Assembly: GCF_033115175.1 (NCBI RefSeq)
Contig: NC_084835.1
Coordinates: 56,048,948 to 56,112,947, forward strand
Direction of reading: 5' to 3'
Length of the DNA: 64,000 nt
Origin: Lepus europaeus
Lineage: Eukaryota; Chordata; Mammalia; Lagomorpha; Leporidae
Made by a program: the position numbers and the translations under genes. The notes below the pieces were generated by a model. That model was not told the origin of the DNA, did not search any database, and saw only the letters and a list, made by a program, of their open reading frames with translations. Below, in pieces: positions 34,595 to 45,187 of this stretch. Positions within the stretch are counted from its first letter, which is position 1, and each line of letters starts with the position of its first letter.

Positions 34595-36221
34595 GTATAT
34601 ATATTTCGAATTGATTTCAATGTGTTAACTTATACTGCAAGTATGAAAGCAGGATGTAGGTGGTACTACACATTAAATAAGATTGATATAACAAGTGCCT
34701 GTGTCCTGATTCAGTGTTACTGTGTCCTGTAACCTTGAAATGGAGAGGAGGTAAGAGGGCCATTTTCTTACATCTGTCTGCATTAAACCTGTGTTCAGGC
34801 ATCAAGGCCCTTTGGCTTTAGGGGTGTTACTGGTCTAAAATCTTTCATTCCACTTTGCATCGGTTTATCTTGCTAAAATACTGTGTGTTAACTCTGCAAG
34901 TCAAACATGGGTAGGCCTTAAACTCCCAGTGAAAAAGGCTGTGCTGGAAACAAAAAGGTAAAGCGTTCTTACAGGAAACACACTGATAAGGTTGTCCCTG
35001 ACCCCTTTGCTGGGTGAATGTGCTTTGTGGGATTCACCATTTCAGCTTTGCTTGTTGTCTGCTTCTGTCCTTCCTGGTGCTGTTTGTTGTGATATATTTT
35101 AAAAGCCACGTTCAGTGTAGTAAACACTTGTTGGTGAGCTGCCGCAGAGGTCAGTCATCTTCCCATTTCCGGCAGATCCTTGAGGATGGTGTGGACTGTG
35201 GAAGCTTTAAAGAATATTCAGTTTTTACCAGTGGTAATATTTGGGTAGGTACCATCTACTAATTATTGAAGATATGTGACAGTAGGTTGTGGTGCGCACA
35301 GCTGTCATCCTGACCCTTGTTAAATGAGGTATTCCAGTCAGGGAGATGGACACGGTCGTGGCCTCTGCTCCTGCCCTCTCTGGGAACTGCTGGAGGAAGA
35401 CAATTAGATAAAGAACCTTGATAGTTTTGTGTCTTTAAAAGAAACTGTATGTCCTTTAGGTCTCCATAATACTTTGTAATTTTAAAAAGCTTTTATAGAC
35501 AGTTGTATTTTGACTTATCAGATGGTATTGCTTCTTCAATAGGTTAAGGAGGAAAAAAAGATTCTCTAACAAGTTTTTTGTTTTTTTGTTGTTGTTTGTT
35601 TTTTTTTTAAACTACTAAAGATTGAGCAAGGGGAAAGGAAGTGGAAAAAGAAAACCCTTGTTAGTCATTTTCTTTCAAAGAAGCTCTGCTAAACAAGCAT
35701 GTTGGCGGAAGGGTTCTGGTTCCTAAGTGACTTAACCCCTGTGTCAGAATTGATGATATAGGACAACCAACATGGAGTTCAAAAACAGGTTAGGACAAAG
35801 AACAGTCCTCAGGTTTTTTCTCAGTTCCCTCTGCTTTCAGCATTAATTCACAGTGCTGGTGGCTCTCACGTATTGGTCGTTTACTAGGTGCCAAGCACCG
35901 AGCTAAGCACGTTTCCTATACTATCCTATCTAATTCTCACCACCAACTTAGGAGGTAGGTGTTATTACTAAGCCATAATCATCCTGAGACTTGACGCTTT
36001 TACTTTTGTGGTGCTGTCATTGAAACATCTCATGTGATATATTTTAGAATTAGGTAATTTCTCTCTTAGGGAAATATCCTGTACTTAATGAGTATCTACG
36101 TTTCCAAATTGCCTGCCTGATTTTTGTACATGTTGGAAAATCTAGTCCATTTTGATTTTTACTTTCAGATACAATCTTAGTGTTTTTATGCAGTCTATTA
36201 GAAAACTGAATACTGTTTTAT

Positions 36222-36240
36222 GTGTGTGTGTGTGTGTGTA
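36222..36240. repeat. (TG)n microsatellite
   Basis: A run of TG repeats followed by TATTTATG and GA repeats (36249-36270). Confidence 0.85.
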
Positions 36241-36654
36241 TTTATGTAGAGAGAGAGAGGAGAGGAGAGACCATTTCTTTCTGTGTTCAGGCCTTTCTGT
36301 AAATACTGATGTATTTTTTTCTTCTACCCATGGGTTCTCAGTGAGTAAAGAATGTTCTGCAAGGGTGTTGCCTTTCAGTCCGTTGCACACCCTCCAGGGA
36401 TGGAGTCTGGCTGTCCTACATCCCACTGTACCTGACACCTCTCTTCACAGCTTGGAACCGAGTGCATAGCAAAAATGGTTGTTGTGCATTCTCAGTTATA
36501 TATCAACAGTTAATAAAGTCTCCTTTACTCTTTTTATTTAGTTAGTTTTTTTGATTTAAAAAGGTTTATTATTAGAGTCAAAGACCTCCAGCTAGAGCAG
36601 CATGGAGGGGGTCCTTTACTGTTAAGAAGCCCTTATTTGACTTTGATATCTTGT

Positions 36655-36953
36655 TGTTTTATTTTATTTTATTTTTAAGATTTAGTTTTTCACTTATTTG
36701 ACAGAGTTTATTTATTTGATAGAGAGAGGAGAGACAGCTAGAGAGAGATCTTCCATCTGCTGGTTCACTCCCCAGATGGCTGCAGTGGCCAAGGTTGGGC
36801 CAGGCCTAAGCAAGGATTGCAGAGTTCCGGGTGCAGGGGCCTAAGGACTTCTGCTTCTTTCTCAAGCACATTTCACAGTGGAGCAGCTGGGCCTCAAACT
36901 GGAGCCCATACTGGGAGGTGGAGGCTTAATCTGCTAAAACAATGCCAGCCCCT
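36655..36953 (-). mobile_element. CSINE
   Basis: ATTTTTAAGATTTAGTTTTTC opens the antisense copy and AACAATGCCAGCCCC ends it. Confidence 0.82.
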
Positions 36954-36969
36954 ATTTTTTTGTGATTTT

Positions 36970-37262
36970 TTTTTTTTTAAGACTTAAAATTTGATTTGTT
37001 TGAAAGGGAAAGACAAAGATCAATTTTCCATCTGTTCTGGTTCACTCCCCAAATGGCCAGAACCATGGGGCTGGGTTAGGCCAAGATCAGGAACAAGGAG
37101 CTTTATCCAGGCCTCCAACCTGTGTGGCAGAGCCCCCAAACACTTGGGCCATCTTCCGCTACTTTTCCCAAGCCATTAGCAGAGATTAGAATCGGAAATG
37201 GAGCAGCTGGACATGCACCGGTGCCCATATGGGATGCCAGCACTGCAGACAGTGGCTTGAAA
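36970..37262 (-). mobile_element. CSINE, head incomplete
   Basis: AAGACTTAAAATTTGATTTG opens the copy. The body ends at CAGCACTGCAGACAGTGGC without the final GCCGGCC-type head. Confidence 0.8.
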
Positions 37263-38019
37263 AAGGCATTGAATCTTATAAATAAAGTAGAAATATAATC
37301 TTTTGCTGCATAATAGAAGTATATCTTCATGACTTAAAATATAGGTCTTGGTTATAGCCTCAACGATTTCCTATGGAGTTGACATGTATTGTTCACCTTT
37401 CCCTCAGTTGGGTTTGCTTGGTTTGTTCTAATGCCCGTCTTCTAAGCAGTGTTTCTGGGATGACAGCGCCAAGAGACGCACACAGTGGGTTTACCAGACA
37501 CTGCAGCTTCCCTTGCTCTGCTGAGTCTATGTACGAGGTTGCGTGCCTTGGTGGAAAGGAGTTCAGATTGTGTCAGCTCTGCAGTTCCCATTTCAGACAT
37601 TGCACACTTAATGCCGTGCCCCATGTGCCTAGCCTGACAGAGCCATTTCGTGTTCATCCTGCTTTGGGAATTGAAGCTTTTTCACTCTTTCTTGGGTGAT
37701 GCACTGAAGGAAAAAAAAATCTAGGGAAATAGTGTGTTTTGGGTTATCTCATTTTTGCTTTAGCAGCAGGGATTTTTCTGAATATTGCGCACACTCAGAT
37801 TGCTCCAAGAATAACCATGAGCAGTCTGCTCTCTCGATTCTTCAGGGGAGCAGTTACCTCCTTTGATTCCCGCGTTCAGAAAGACTCACTGTCTTTAGGA
37901 AGCATTTGTTCTTCACTGTCACTGCTGATCCTTTCCCGTGTCTGCTCATCTCGGACAAGAGCCATGGCATTAAGTGGTATGAGAAACTTTCACTGGGCTT
38001 GAATGAATGTGTCTTTCTT

Positions 38020-38268
38020 GATTTTATTTTATTTTAAAGTTTATTTGAAAGAGTTAGAGAGAGGTCCTCCATTCACTGGTTCACTCCATATATGGCCACA
38101 AAGGCCAAGGCTGGACCAGACAGAAGCCAGGAGCTTCTTCTGGGTCTCCCACATGGGTGGCAGGGACCCAGGCATTTGAGCCACCTTCCTTTGCTTTTCC
38201 TAGCCCATTAGGGAGCTAGCTCGGAAGCGGACCAAGCAGGACCCACTAAACTACAGCGCTGGCCCCAG
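38020..38268 (-). mobile_element. CSINE, internally shortened
   Basis: TTTAAAGTTTATTTGAAAGAG opens the copy and AACTACAGCGCTGGCCCC ends it. It is about 250 bp, with the segment before the head deleted. Confidence 0.82.
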
Positions 38269-39487
38269 ATGGCTTTGTCTTTAGCAGTAGAAACCTAACA
38301 CAAGAACATGTTAGAGCCCTGAGCATGAGAGAATGAGAAGTTCAGTCTTTTGAACTCTTTATGTTTTCAGGTTTTTAATTTAGAGTATGGAATTATTGGA
38401 TTCAGGTAGGATACTACTTAGAGTCTGCCCAGTGTTATCTGGTCTTACACAGCAGATTTGGGGGAGCTGCAAGGACAATTGCACTGGATTTTTTTCCCCT
38501 TTATAGAGAACAGGCATCGGGTTGTCTTCGTTGTTGCCCTCATCAGGCATAGACTGTTGAGACACGTGATGCTCTTGCTCTTGGTTACACATCACTGTAA
38601 GAACCTTTCAGCATTTTGAGTTTGGTGTCTTGAGGAAGTTATCTTTTCAACAGTGCTTCTCTAACATGGGCTAAAGAAGTCTGTGGATAGCCTTGATTCA
38701 TTTCCATAGAATATTGATGTGCATGTCTGTGGGTCAGAGTGACTGTAGGTGCAGGGTGACGTCCCACCTGCCAGGTGGGGCTGGCATTTGAGGGGGAAGG
38801 TTCTATGTATCTGGCCTTGCTCTGGTGCAGTGAGAGAACAGTTTGGCAGTGTGCAGGGTCACCTTCTCCAAAGATGGCATGGCTAATTTCCTTTGAACTC
38901 ATTTTACTTTTATCTTATTCTGTAAGACAGCAAAAAGTGATTCAAGTAAACATATTAGCATTTTCTAAGATGAAGCTCATTTGTCTTTCAGTCTGGCAAA
39001 TAGTCTTAAAGCAGTTAACCCTCCAATGATTTCATCTTCTGTTTACATAGAAATAATCAGAGTTTTAAAACTCACTTTTCATTGTTATGATAAAAGATGG
39101 TTCATTCTTGGTAAGTGTATCTTTAACAAACTAATTGGGAAGGACAACCGTGTGTGTTGAACATATACAACTCTGCCAACCAGTTAAAATGTGGAAGCGA
39201 AACCTAATCCACAAAACACCTCTTCCAGGTAGATATCACTATCCCTAATTTCAGATAAGAAAACAGAGTCAAAGAAAAGTGACTTGCCCGCGGCTGCCCT
39301 GTGAATACAGGGCAGAGCTGTGAATCAGCCCCCGTCTGTGGAGGTCCAGTGACTCCACACCACCCACCTTCCCTTCATGTCACACTGACTATGTTTTCAT
39401 GGAATAGTGAAGCCAGATATTTAACAAGACAATGCAGACAACCACTCTTACCTGTTAAAATCCAAACTAACCCTCTTTTTTGTCTTT

Positions 39488-39770
39488 TAATTTTTATTTA
39501 TTTACTAGAGAGACAGAAAGAGCTCCCATTTACTGCTTCGCTCCCTAAATGCCTGCAACAGATTGGGGAACTGAAGCCACGAGCCGGGAACTCATCCAGG
39601 TCTCCCACATAGGTGGCAGGGATGCAGCTGCTTGAGCCATCATTACCAGGGCGTGCCTTAGTAGGAAGCTGGACTCAGGGGCAGAGCCAGGTATTGAATC
39701 TAGGCGCGCTGATACAGAATGCAGGCTTCCGAACCAGAGTCTTTACCGCTAGGCCAGATATTCACCCCCT
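39488..39770 (-). mobile_element. Older CSINE
   Basis: TTTTTATTTATTTACTAGAGAG opens the copy (two pieces). The head ends GCTAGGCCAGATATTCACCCC. It is the fourth antisense SINE in a row in this intron. Confidence 0.78.
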
Positions 39771-41160
39771 CACTAATTTTTTAATGTGAAACAAAAAGCA
39801 GTTGAATAAGAAAACTTTTGTGAAACAGTTGGCACTGCCTCTGAAGCAGAAGAATTCTAGAACATCAGAATAGACTGTAAACCAAACCGTTAATATGATT
39901 CACTCTCGCTGGTCAGATTTCGTTCCTTTGTTTTAAAGAGCAGGCCTCTGCGTACATGGGAAATAAGTGTGTATTTTGTAGCAGTCAGAATCTCCAAGTG
40001 CCTGTGCTTGCATCGGCCACTTTGGTTCAGGTCTGGAGATCTCTGTAATCGTGTCCGTGGTGGGGTTTGTGGCTCAGGCTTCTCGTGAGAGTGCTTTCCT
40101 GATGACCTGGCATTTCTCCCTCTGTTTTGGAAAATCAGGGGGAAAAAATGGACTGTTCCCAACATCCCAGAAGAGCTTGGTACAATTATGCTTTCCTAGA
40201 GGAAGGAGCCAATGGGCAGAAAGAAACCCAGTCCTCAGCAGGAGAGGGTTTTCCAGTAAATGCTGTGGCTAAATCTGTGATGTGGTCTGCATTTCCTGTT
40301 ATGTATGTGGAGCTACAGTAGTGAAAAGTATTTAGACTTGGATTTCTTGGTGGTAGCAAGGGGCATTGGTGGATGAATGGAAATACCATTGACCTCCCAG
40401 AAAATGCAGTTATTTGCAAATATTGTGAAATGGCATTAAAAACTGTGCTTGCAACAGTCCTTCCTTCTGTCTATTGCTTGTTTTAACACTCACTTATTTT
40501 TACCTTTTGGCATTAAAATGCAATAAATCTGTCAATTATTGTATGTCTGTGTTTTCTTTTATATCAATAGTAACTTAAGTATCGTGTCTCTGCAGTTCTG
40601 TAGCTGTAATCATTAGTATTATCCTTCAGGACAAAAAACATCTGCTAACAATCTGTGATTTAAAGCTAAGCCAACTTTATGTTCAGACATTACGCTGATA
40701 ATATTTTTAGCAGTGTTATACAGTGGAGGTCCAAATTGGATTAGACTTTTGCATTGAATTCCAAAGTGTTGGTAAGTCTAGCACATACCATACAGTCTTG
40801 CTAAATTCTTGTGGATATCTTTTTTTTTTAACCTGTCTGTCTGTCAGTATCTCACATAGAGGTCATTTCTTGAATAAAACAGGATGGCCTGAAAATTCAT
40901 AGTTAGCAATTCCTGAAGAAGAATATGAGTTACACTGGCTTTAGCATGAGTCTACTTCATATCACCAGTTCTACTGGAAAAATCAAGGACTTGAGCATAT
41001 TTATATCAAGTGAAGCCCTTATGTGTGGTTGAATGTGATATGTTGGAATGATTTTTGGTTGCCTTTTTAGTTCATTGTCAGTCCTTTCATGTTTGTGGTG
41101 TGTCTATGTACGTCTGTGTGTTTGGTAAATATGAATTGAATAGATGACTTCTTATTTTAT
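39771..41160. other. TC45 intron, last part, nothing recognised
   Basis: Apart from the AATAAA at 40522 and the acceptor tract before 41168, the sequence appears unique. Short ORFs on both strands carry no recognisable domain. Confidence 0.5.
40522..40527 (+). terminator. AATAAA with T/G-rich downstream element inside the TC45 intron
   Basis: GCAATAAATC is followed by TATTGTATGTCTGTGTTTTC, a good match to a cleavage/polyadenylation arrangement. It lies 640 bp before the TC45 acceptor, so it could end a long TC48 3' UTR or a premature transcript. This is inference from motif only. Confidence 0.35.
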
Positions 41161-41167
41161 GTTTTAG

Positions 41168-41189
41168 GCCAAGATTGACAGACACCTAA
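41168..41189 (+). CDS. PTPN2: PTPN2 last exon of TC45 isoform, PRLTDT C-terminus
   Basis: After TTATGTTTTAG (AG at 41166-41167) the exon reads G CCA AGA TTG ACA GAC ACC TAA. With the AG from 33085-33086 this gives R-PRLTDT-stop, the TC45-specific end of the 387-residue nuclear enzyme. The frame and the six-residue tail match the known human isoform exactly. The 3' UTR follows, with AATAAA at 41450-41455. The 22 coding bases are too short for ORF finding and were located by looking for the isoform end. Confidence 0.95.
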
Positions 41190-41480
41190 ATATTCATGAC
41201 TTGAGAATATTCTGCAGCTATAAATTTTGAACCATTGATGTGCAAAGCAAGACCTGAAGCCCACTCCGGAAACTGAAGTGAGGCTTGCTAAAACCTGTAG
41301 ATGGCCTCACAGTTGTCTGTTTACAAAGTAAACTTTACATCCAGGGAATGAAGAGCACCCACCAGCAGAAGACTTTGCAGAACCCTTGAATTTCATGTAC
41401 TGTTAAGTGTTTTTTAATGCGTGTATGAAATGTAGAAAGTTGTAAAAGAAATAAATTAGGAGAGATTACTTTGTATTGTA
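41190..41480 (+). other. PTPN2: PTPN2 TC45 3' UTR
   Basis: This non-repeat sequence follows the TC45 stop. AATAAA at 41450-41455 is followed by TTTGTATTGTACTG, consistent with cleavage near 41,475. Further A/T-rich sequence with ATTAAA-type hexamers continues to 41,540 and may extend the UTR. Confidence 0.75.
41450..41455 (+). terminator. AATAAA poly(A) signal for TC45
   Basis: The canonical hexamer lies in GAAATAAATTAGG, 260 bp after the TC45 stop, with a T/G-rich element after it. Confidence 0.7.
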
Positions 41481-42071
41481 CTGCCATTCCTACTGTATTT
41501 TTATACCTTTTGGCAGCATTAAATATTTTTATTAAATAGACTATGTTGGTTTGTGTGCATTATCTTAGGAGAGCTCTGCTTCACATAATGGGTCTTTCCC
41601 TGTGGGTTGATTTTCAGATTTTCATAACTAGCAATTAACACAAATTGAGATGGTTCATGTTGGTTACTTGCTTTATACTGCCCAGTAGTCTTTCTATCCT
41701 AATATGTTGTCCGTGTGAAAGCTACAGAGGAGAAGTTAATAACATTCCTATACTTACCTGGAAAAATATTCAAATATGGATGGTAGTGTTGCCTTAAGGT
41801 CAGAATTAATTTCAAATAAGTGCCGCCATTCAATACAGTTTAGCAAATTGGTGTTACCCTGTATCTGATGTTTTGCTTTTCCCAAACATTTCCTATTTCA
41901 AGGAAGCCAAAGATTCATTCTTTCCTGAGGCCTGTGCCCTTCCTGTTTCCTAACCAAGTGATGGGTTTGGGCTGTGTATCCCATCACTTGTTAGATTTTT
42001 TTTTTTTTGTCCAAAGACACTTAAGACATCATATTAATAGCACCTTAATTAAAAGTACTAGCACCATTCGT

Positions 42072-42160
42072 AAATATGAGAGTGCTTCAAGAAAATTCTT
42101 GGGAAGTCTGTGGTTTTAATTTCATTTTCCTTGCACTTTTTGATGGACCCTCATCTTTTT
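42072..42160. mobile_element. Short palindromic DNA element (MITE-like), copy B
   Basis: The left end GAGAGTGCTTCAAGAAAATTC is mirrored by TTGCACTTTTTGATGGACCC at the right end. The copy is more diverged than 32225 and 49390. Confidence 0.4.
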
Positions 42161-42182
42161 TGTTTTTAAAAAGTTGGAACGA

Positions 42183-42528
42183 GGCCAGCGCCGCGGCTCA
42201 ATAGGCTAATCCTCCGCCTTGCGGCGCCAGCACACCGGGTTCTAGTACTGGTCGGGGCGCCGGATTCTGTCCCGGTTGCCCCTCTTCCAGGCCAGCTCTC
42301 TGCTGTGGCCAGGGAGTGCAGTGGAGGATAGCCCAAGCGCTTGGGCCCTGCACCCCATGGGAGACCAGGAGAAGCACCTGGCTCCCGCCTTCGGATAGGT
42401 GCAGTGCACCGGTCACAGCGCGCCGGCCGCTGCGGCCATTGGAGGGTGAACCAACGGCAAAAAGGAAGACCTTTCTCTCTGTCGCTCTCTCACTGTCCAC
42501 TCTGCCTGTCAAAAAAAAAAAAAAAAAA
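42183..42528 (+). mobile_element. Young CSINE
   Basis: AAGTTGGAAYGA lies on both sides (left with C, right with T). The head GGCCAGCGCCGCGGCTCAAT and an 18-A tail are intact. Confidence 0.94.
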
Positions 42529-42529
42529 G

Positions 42530-43125
42530 TTGGAATGATTTACATTATGTTTCTTTTGGCCTTATGTGCCAGACTTCCTGGGTCTTCTTTCGGGGTCATT
42601 AAATGTTGTCCCTGGCCAGATCTTTCCTAAAGGACGCATGGGGAGTCGGCTGCTTCTGTCTCACTCCCCCATGCCCCTCCCCCTCCCGGGAAGGCCGCTG
42701 GAGCTGGGGCTGAGCCGGGAGCTGGGGCTCTTCCCCCGCCAGGACTTCTGGCAGCAGCTTTCAGGCCTCTTGGGAAGCTTTCTCCTTAGACTTCATGAGG
42801 CTTTATTTGGATTTCCTTCGTCTCCATCCTGCCTGGATCTTGCACATTTGTGTTTCCAAGGACTCCACCTCTGGGCTTTGCTCTGAGTCTGTAGACGCGA
42901 CCTTAGATGACGGCTTCTTGGCACAAGTCTGTAATTCTCGTACCTGTAAGCTGCCTCCGTGCAACTTCAGCTCCAGGCCAGACCTCACTGCAGGTGTAAC
43001 CCCAATACCTGACACTTCCCTACGTGGTCTTGGCATAAGGTTTTCCACCTCCAAAGTTGAGTATCACCTCCCTCTCCCATCTTATCTTCCTCCTCTATTC
43101 CAGTGTGTTTGGTGCCCCCCCCCCC
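42530..43125. other. Intergenic, non-repeat, moderately GC-rich
   Basis: Overlapping short ORFs occur on both strands, but none has a recognisable domain. A poly(C) run lies at 43116-43125. Confidence 0.45.
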
Positions 43126-43139
43126 AAAAAAAGCCCTGA

Positions 43140-43434
43140 AATTAATATTCATTTACTTATTTTAAAAGCAGGATTAGAGGAAGAGACAGATACAGAGATA
43201 GATGCTGATCACTCCCTAAGTGGCCGCAATGGTCCAGGCTAGGCCAGGCCAAAGCCAAAGAGTTCCTGTCTTTGTGTAGATGTCAGGGCCCAAGCATTCT
43301 GGCCATCTGCTTTCCCAGGTGCATTAGCAGGGAGCTGATTGAAAGTGGAGCATCTGAGACTTGAACTAGTGCTCATGTGGGATGCCGGCATTGCGGGCAT
43401 TGGCTTAACCCACTCTGCCACAATGCTGGCCCCG
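43140..43434 (-). mobile_element. CSINE
   Basis: ATTCATTTACTTATTTTAAAAGC opens the copy (two pieces) and TGCCACAATGCTGGCCCC ends it. Confidence 0.85.
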
Positions 43435-43465
43435 AGCAGCTTTTTTTAAAAAAAAGCACTTGAGG

Positions 43466-43759
43466 GGGCCAGCGCCTGCAGTGCCAGCATCCATACAGGC
43501 CTGCTTCAAGTCCCAGTTGCTCCATTTACCCTCCAGCTCTCTGCTACGGCCTGGGAAAGCAGTAGAAGATGGTCCAAGTCCTTGGGCCCCTGCCCACGTG
43601 GGAGACCTGGAAGAAGCTCTTGGCTCCTGGCTTCGGATCAGTGCAGCTCTGACCATTGCAGCCAATTGGAGAGTGAATCAGTGGATGGAAGACCTTTCTC
43701 TCTGCCTCTCCTCTCTGTAACTCTGATTTTTCAAATAAACAAATCTTAAAAAAAAAAAA
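43466..43759 (+). mobile_element. CSINE, head short
   Basis: GGGGCCAGCGCCTGCAGTGC shows a shortened head. The end reads TTTTTCAAATAAACAAATC and runs into the antisense copy at 43760. Confidence 0.83.
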
Positions 43760-44042
43760 CTTGAAAAGCAAAGAGAGAAATACAGGCAAATCAACCCGCC
43801 TGGTTCACTACTCAGAAGCCTGCAACAACCAGGGCTGGGCCACACCAAAGGCAAGAGCTGGCAACAGTTGAGGATTCCCGTATGAGTGCAGGAACCCAAG
43901 TACTTGAGCCATCTCTTGCTGCCTCCATGTACACACTAGCGGGAAGCTAGGTTGGAGTAGAGCAGGACTTGAAACCAGGCATTCAGATAAGGGACACAAG
44001 TCTCCAAAGTGGTAGCTTGACTGCCACACCATATACCCACCC
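43760..44042 (-). mobile_element. Older CSINE
   Basis: ACTTGAAAAGCAAAGAGAGAAAT opens the antisense copy (two pieces), and CCACACCATATACCCACCC is the older head end. Confidence 0.8.
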
Positions 44043-44072
44043 TTCAAGTAACTTAAAATAGATGGGTGGTGA

Positions 44073-44375
44073 GGGCCCGCACTGTGGCATAATGTTTGTT
44101 AAAGCCACTGCCTGCAGAACCAGCATCTCATATGGGTGCTGGTTTGAGACCTGGCTGCTCCACTTGCGATCCAGCTCTCTGCTATGGCCCGGGAAAGCAG
44201 TGGACTCTCCACCGCATGGGAGACCTGTAAGAAGCTCCTGGCTCCTGGCTTCAGATTGGTCCAGCTCCAGCCGTTGCGGCCATTTGGGGAGTGAACCAGC
44301 AGATGGAAAAATCTCTCTGCCTTTGCCTCTCTGTGACTCTGCCTTTCAAATAAATAAATAAATCTTTAAAAAAGT
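44073..44375 (+). mobile_element. CSINE
   Basis: The head GGCCCGCACTGTGGCATAATG and an end TTTCAAATAAATAAATAAATC are both present. Confidence 0.88.
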
Positions 44376-44622
44376 GGGATGGAGTTGTGGGGTAGCAGGT
44401 AAAGCTTCCACCTGCCACACCAGCATCCCATGAACACTGGTTTGAGTCCTGGCTGCTCCATGTCCAATCCAGATTCCTAATAATGGCCCAAGTGTTTGGG
44501 CCCCTGCCACCCATGTGGGAGACCCAGATGAAGCTCCTGACTCCTGGCTTCGGCCTGGCCCAACCCCACCCTGACCATTGCAGCCACCTGAGGAGTGAAC
44601 CTGCAGATGGAAGCTTCAAGTA
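44376..44622 (+). mobile_element. CSINE, 3' end cut
   Basis: GGGATGGAGTTGTGGGGTAG starts a copy that stops after CAGATGGAAGC. The young CSINE at 44633 starts 10 bp later. Confidence 0.8.
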
Positions 44623-44802
44623 AATAACAACCTTTTTTTTTTTTTTTTTTTTTTGACAGGCAGAGTGGATAGTGAGAGAGACAGACAGAGAAAGGTCTTA
44701 CTTTTTGCCATTGGTTTGTTGGACCTCTCAGTTGCAGAGATGCCCACTTGCTCGGGAGGACGCCCAAAGATCCAGACCAGTTGATGCAAAAAGCACGAGG
44801 TT

Positions 44803-44808
44803 TTTATT
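44803..44808 (-). terminator. LTR AATAAA poly(A) signal
   Basis: Minus strand AATAAA with a T/G-containing stretch after it (CTCGTGCTTTTTGC), 85 bp before the LTR end. It marks the R region. Confidence 0.8.
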
Positions 44809-44874
44809 GAACGTTTGCGCAAACGGGCCCCCACCTCAGGCAGTGAGGAGCCCTGAGCGGCAGTTTCACACAGG

Positions 44875-44881
44875 TTATATA
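44875..44881 (-). promoter_or_regulatory. TATA box of the LTR
   Basis: Minus strand TATATAA, about 40 bp downstream of a CCAAT (44921-44925) and about 70 bp upstream of AATAAA (44803-44808), the normal LTR arrangement. Confidence 0.75.
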
Positions 44882-44889
44882 GGCAACGA

Positions 44890-44949
44890 ATTAGCATATG
44901 GAATGCAGAGGTGGCACGGGATTGGCTGGTTCGGAGGGACAATTAGCAT
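44890..44949 (-). promoter_or_regulatory. Promoter-proximal motifs: two ATGCTAAT sites and a CCAAT box
   Basis: Minus strand ATGCTAAT occurs at 44942-44949 and 44890-44897, on both sides of CCAAT at 44921-44925. ATGCTAAT resembles an octamer (POU) site with one change. Function is inferred. Confidence 0.55.
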
Positions 44950-44953
44950 ACCG

Positions 44954-45187
44954 GAGAATGCTGAGGAGAGTGCTGAGGGAACCAGCTGAGGAGAGTGCTG
45001 AGGAGAGTGCTGAGGGAACCAGCTGAGGAGAGTGCTGAGGAGAGTGCTGAGGGAACCAGCTGAGGAGAGTGCTGAGGGAACCAGCTGAGGAGAGTGCTAA
45101 GGAGAGTGCTGAGGGAACCAGCTGAGGAGAGTGCTGAGGAGAGTGCTGAGGGAACCAGCTGAGGAGAGTACTGAGGAGAGTGCTGAG
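44954..45187. repeat. Minisatellite in the LTR U3
   Basis: 12-base units (GAGGAGAGTGCT) and 13-base units (GAGGGAACCAGCT) alternate in a higher-order block of about 37 bases (12+12+13), with one short block of 25. There are about six blocks with few point differences, so the array is probably variable in length. Confidence 0.93.

Larger units (their letters stand above)
33806..36640. other. TC45 intron, mostly non-repeat
   Basis: It contains a hAT-like element (34410-34594), a MIR/L2 piece (35880-35990) and a TG microsatellite (36222-36240). No coding exon was recognised. Some AATAAA hexamers occur (for example near 36511). Confidence 0.55.
1..41520 (+). other. PTPN2: PTPN2 gene, 3' half (residue 121 to both C-termini)
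   Basis: This span holds the last five shared coding exons, four complete introns between them (7785, 2418, 5914 and 6344 bp), the TC48 3' end, the 8081-bp TC45-specific intron and the TC45 last exon. The exons were found by reading conserved protein-tyrosine-phosphatase sequence between AG acceptors and GT donors. They join in frame with phases 0, 0, 0, 0 and 2. Numbering back from the active-site cysteine (216 in TC-PTP) gives a first residue of 121 and total lengths of 415 (TC48) and 387 (TC45), the known lengths of the human forms. The promoter and the exons for residues 1-120, including the phosphotyrosine-recognition loop, are outside the window. The end coordinate is approximate, just past the TC45 poly(A) signal. 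Confidence 0.96.

Noticed and set aside
38380..38902. Minus ORFs of 71 and 87 codons in the TC45 intron
   Set aside because: No domain, no splice or start context, and ordinary length for chance.
44954..45187. Possible CRISPR-like array
   Set aside because: Tandem units of 12-13 bases without unique spacers, inside an LTR of an animal genome: a minisatellite.
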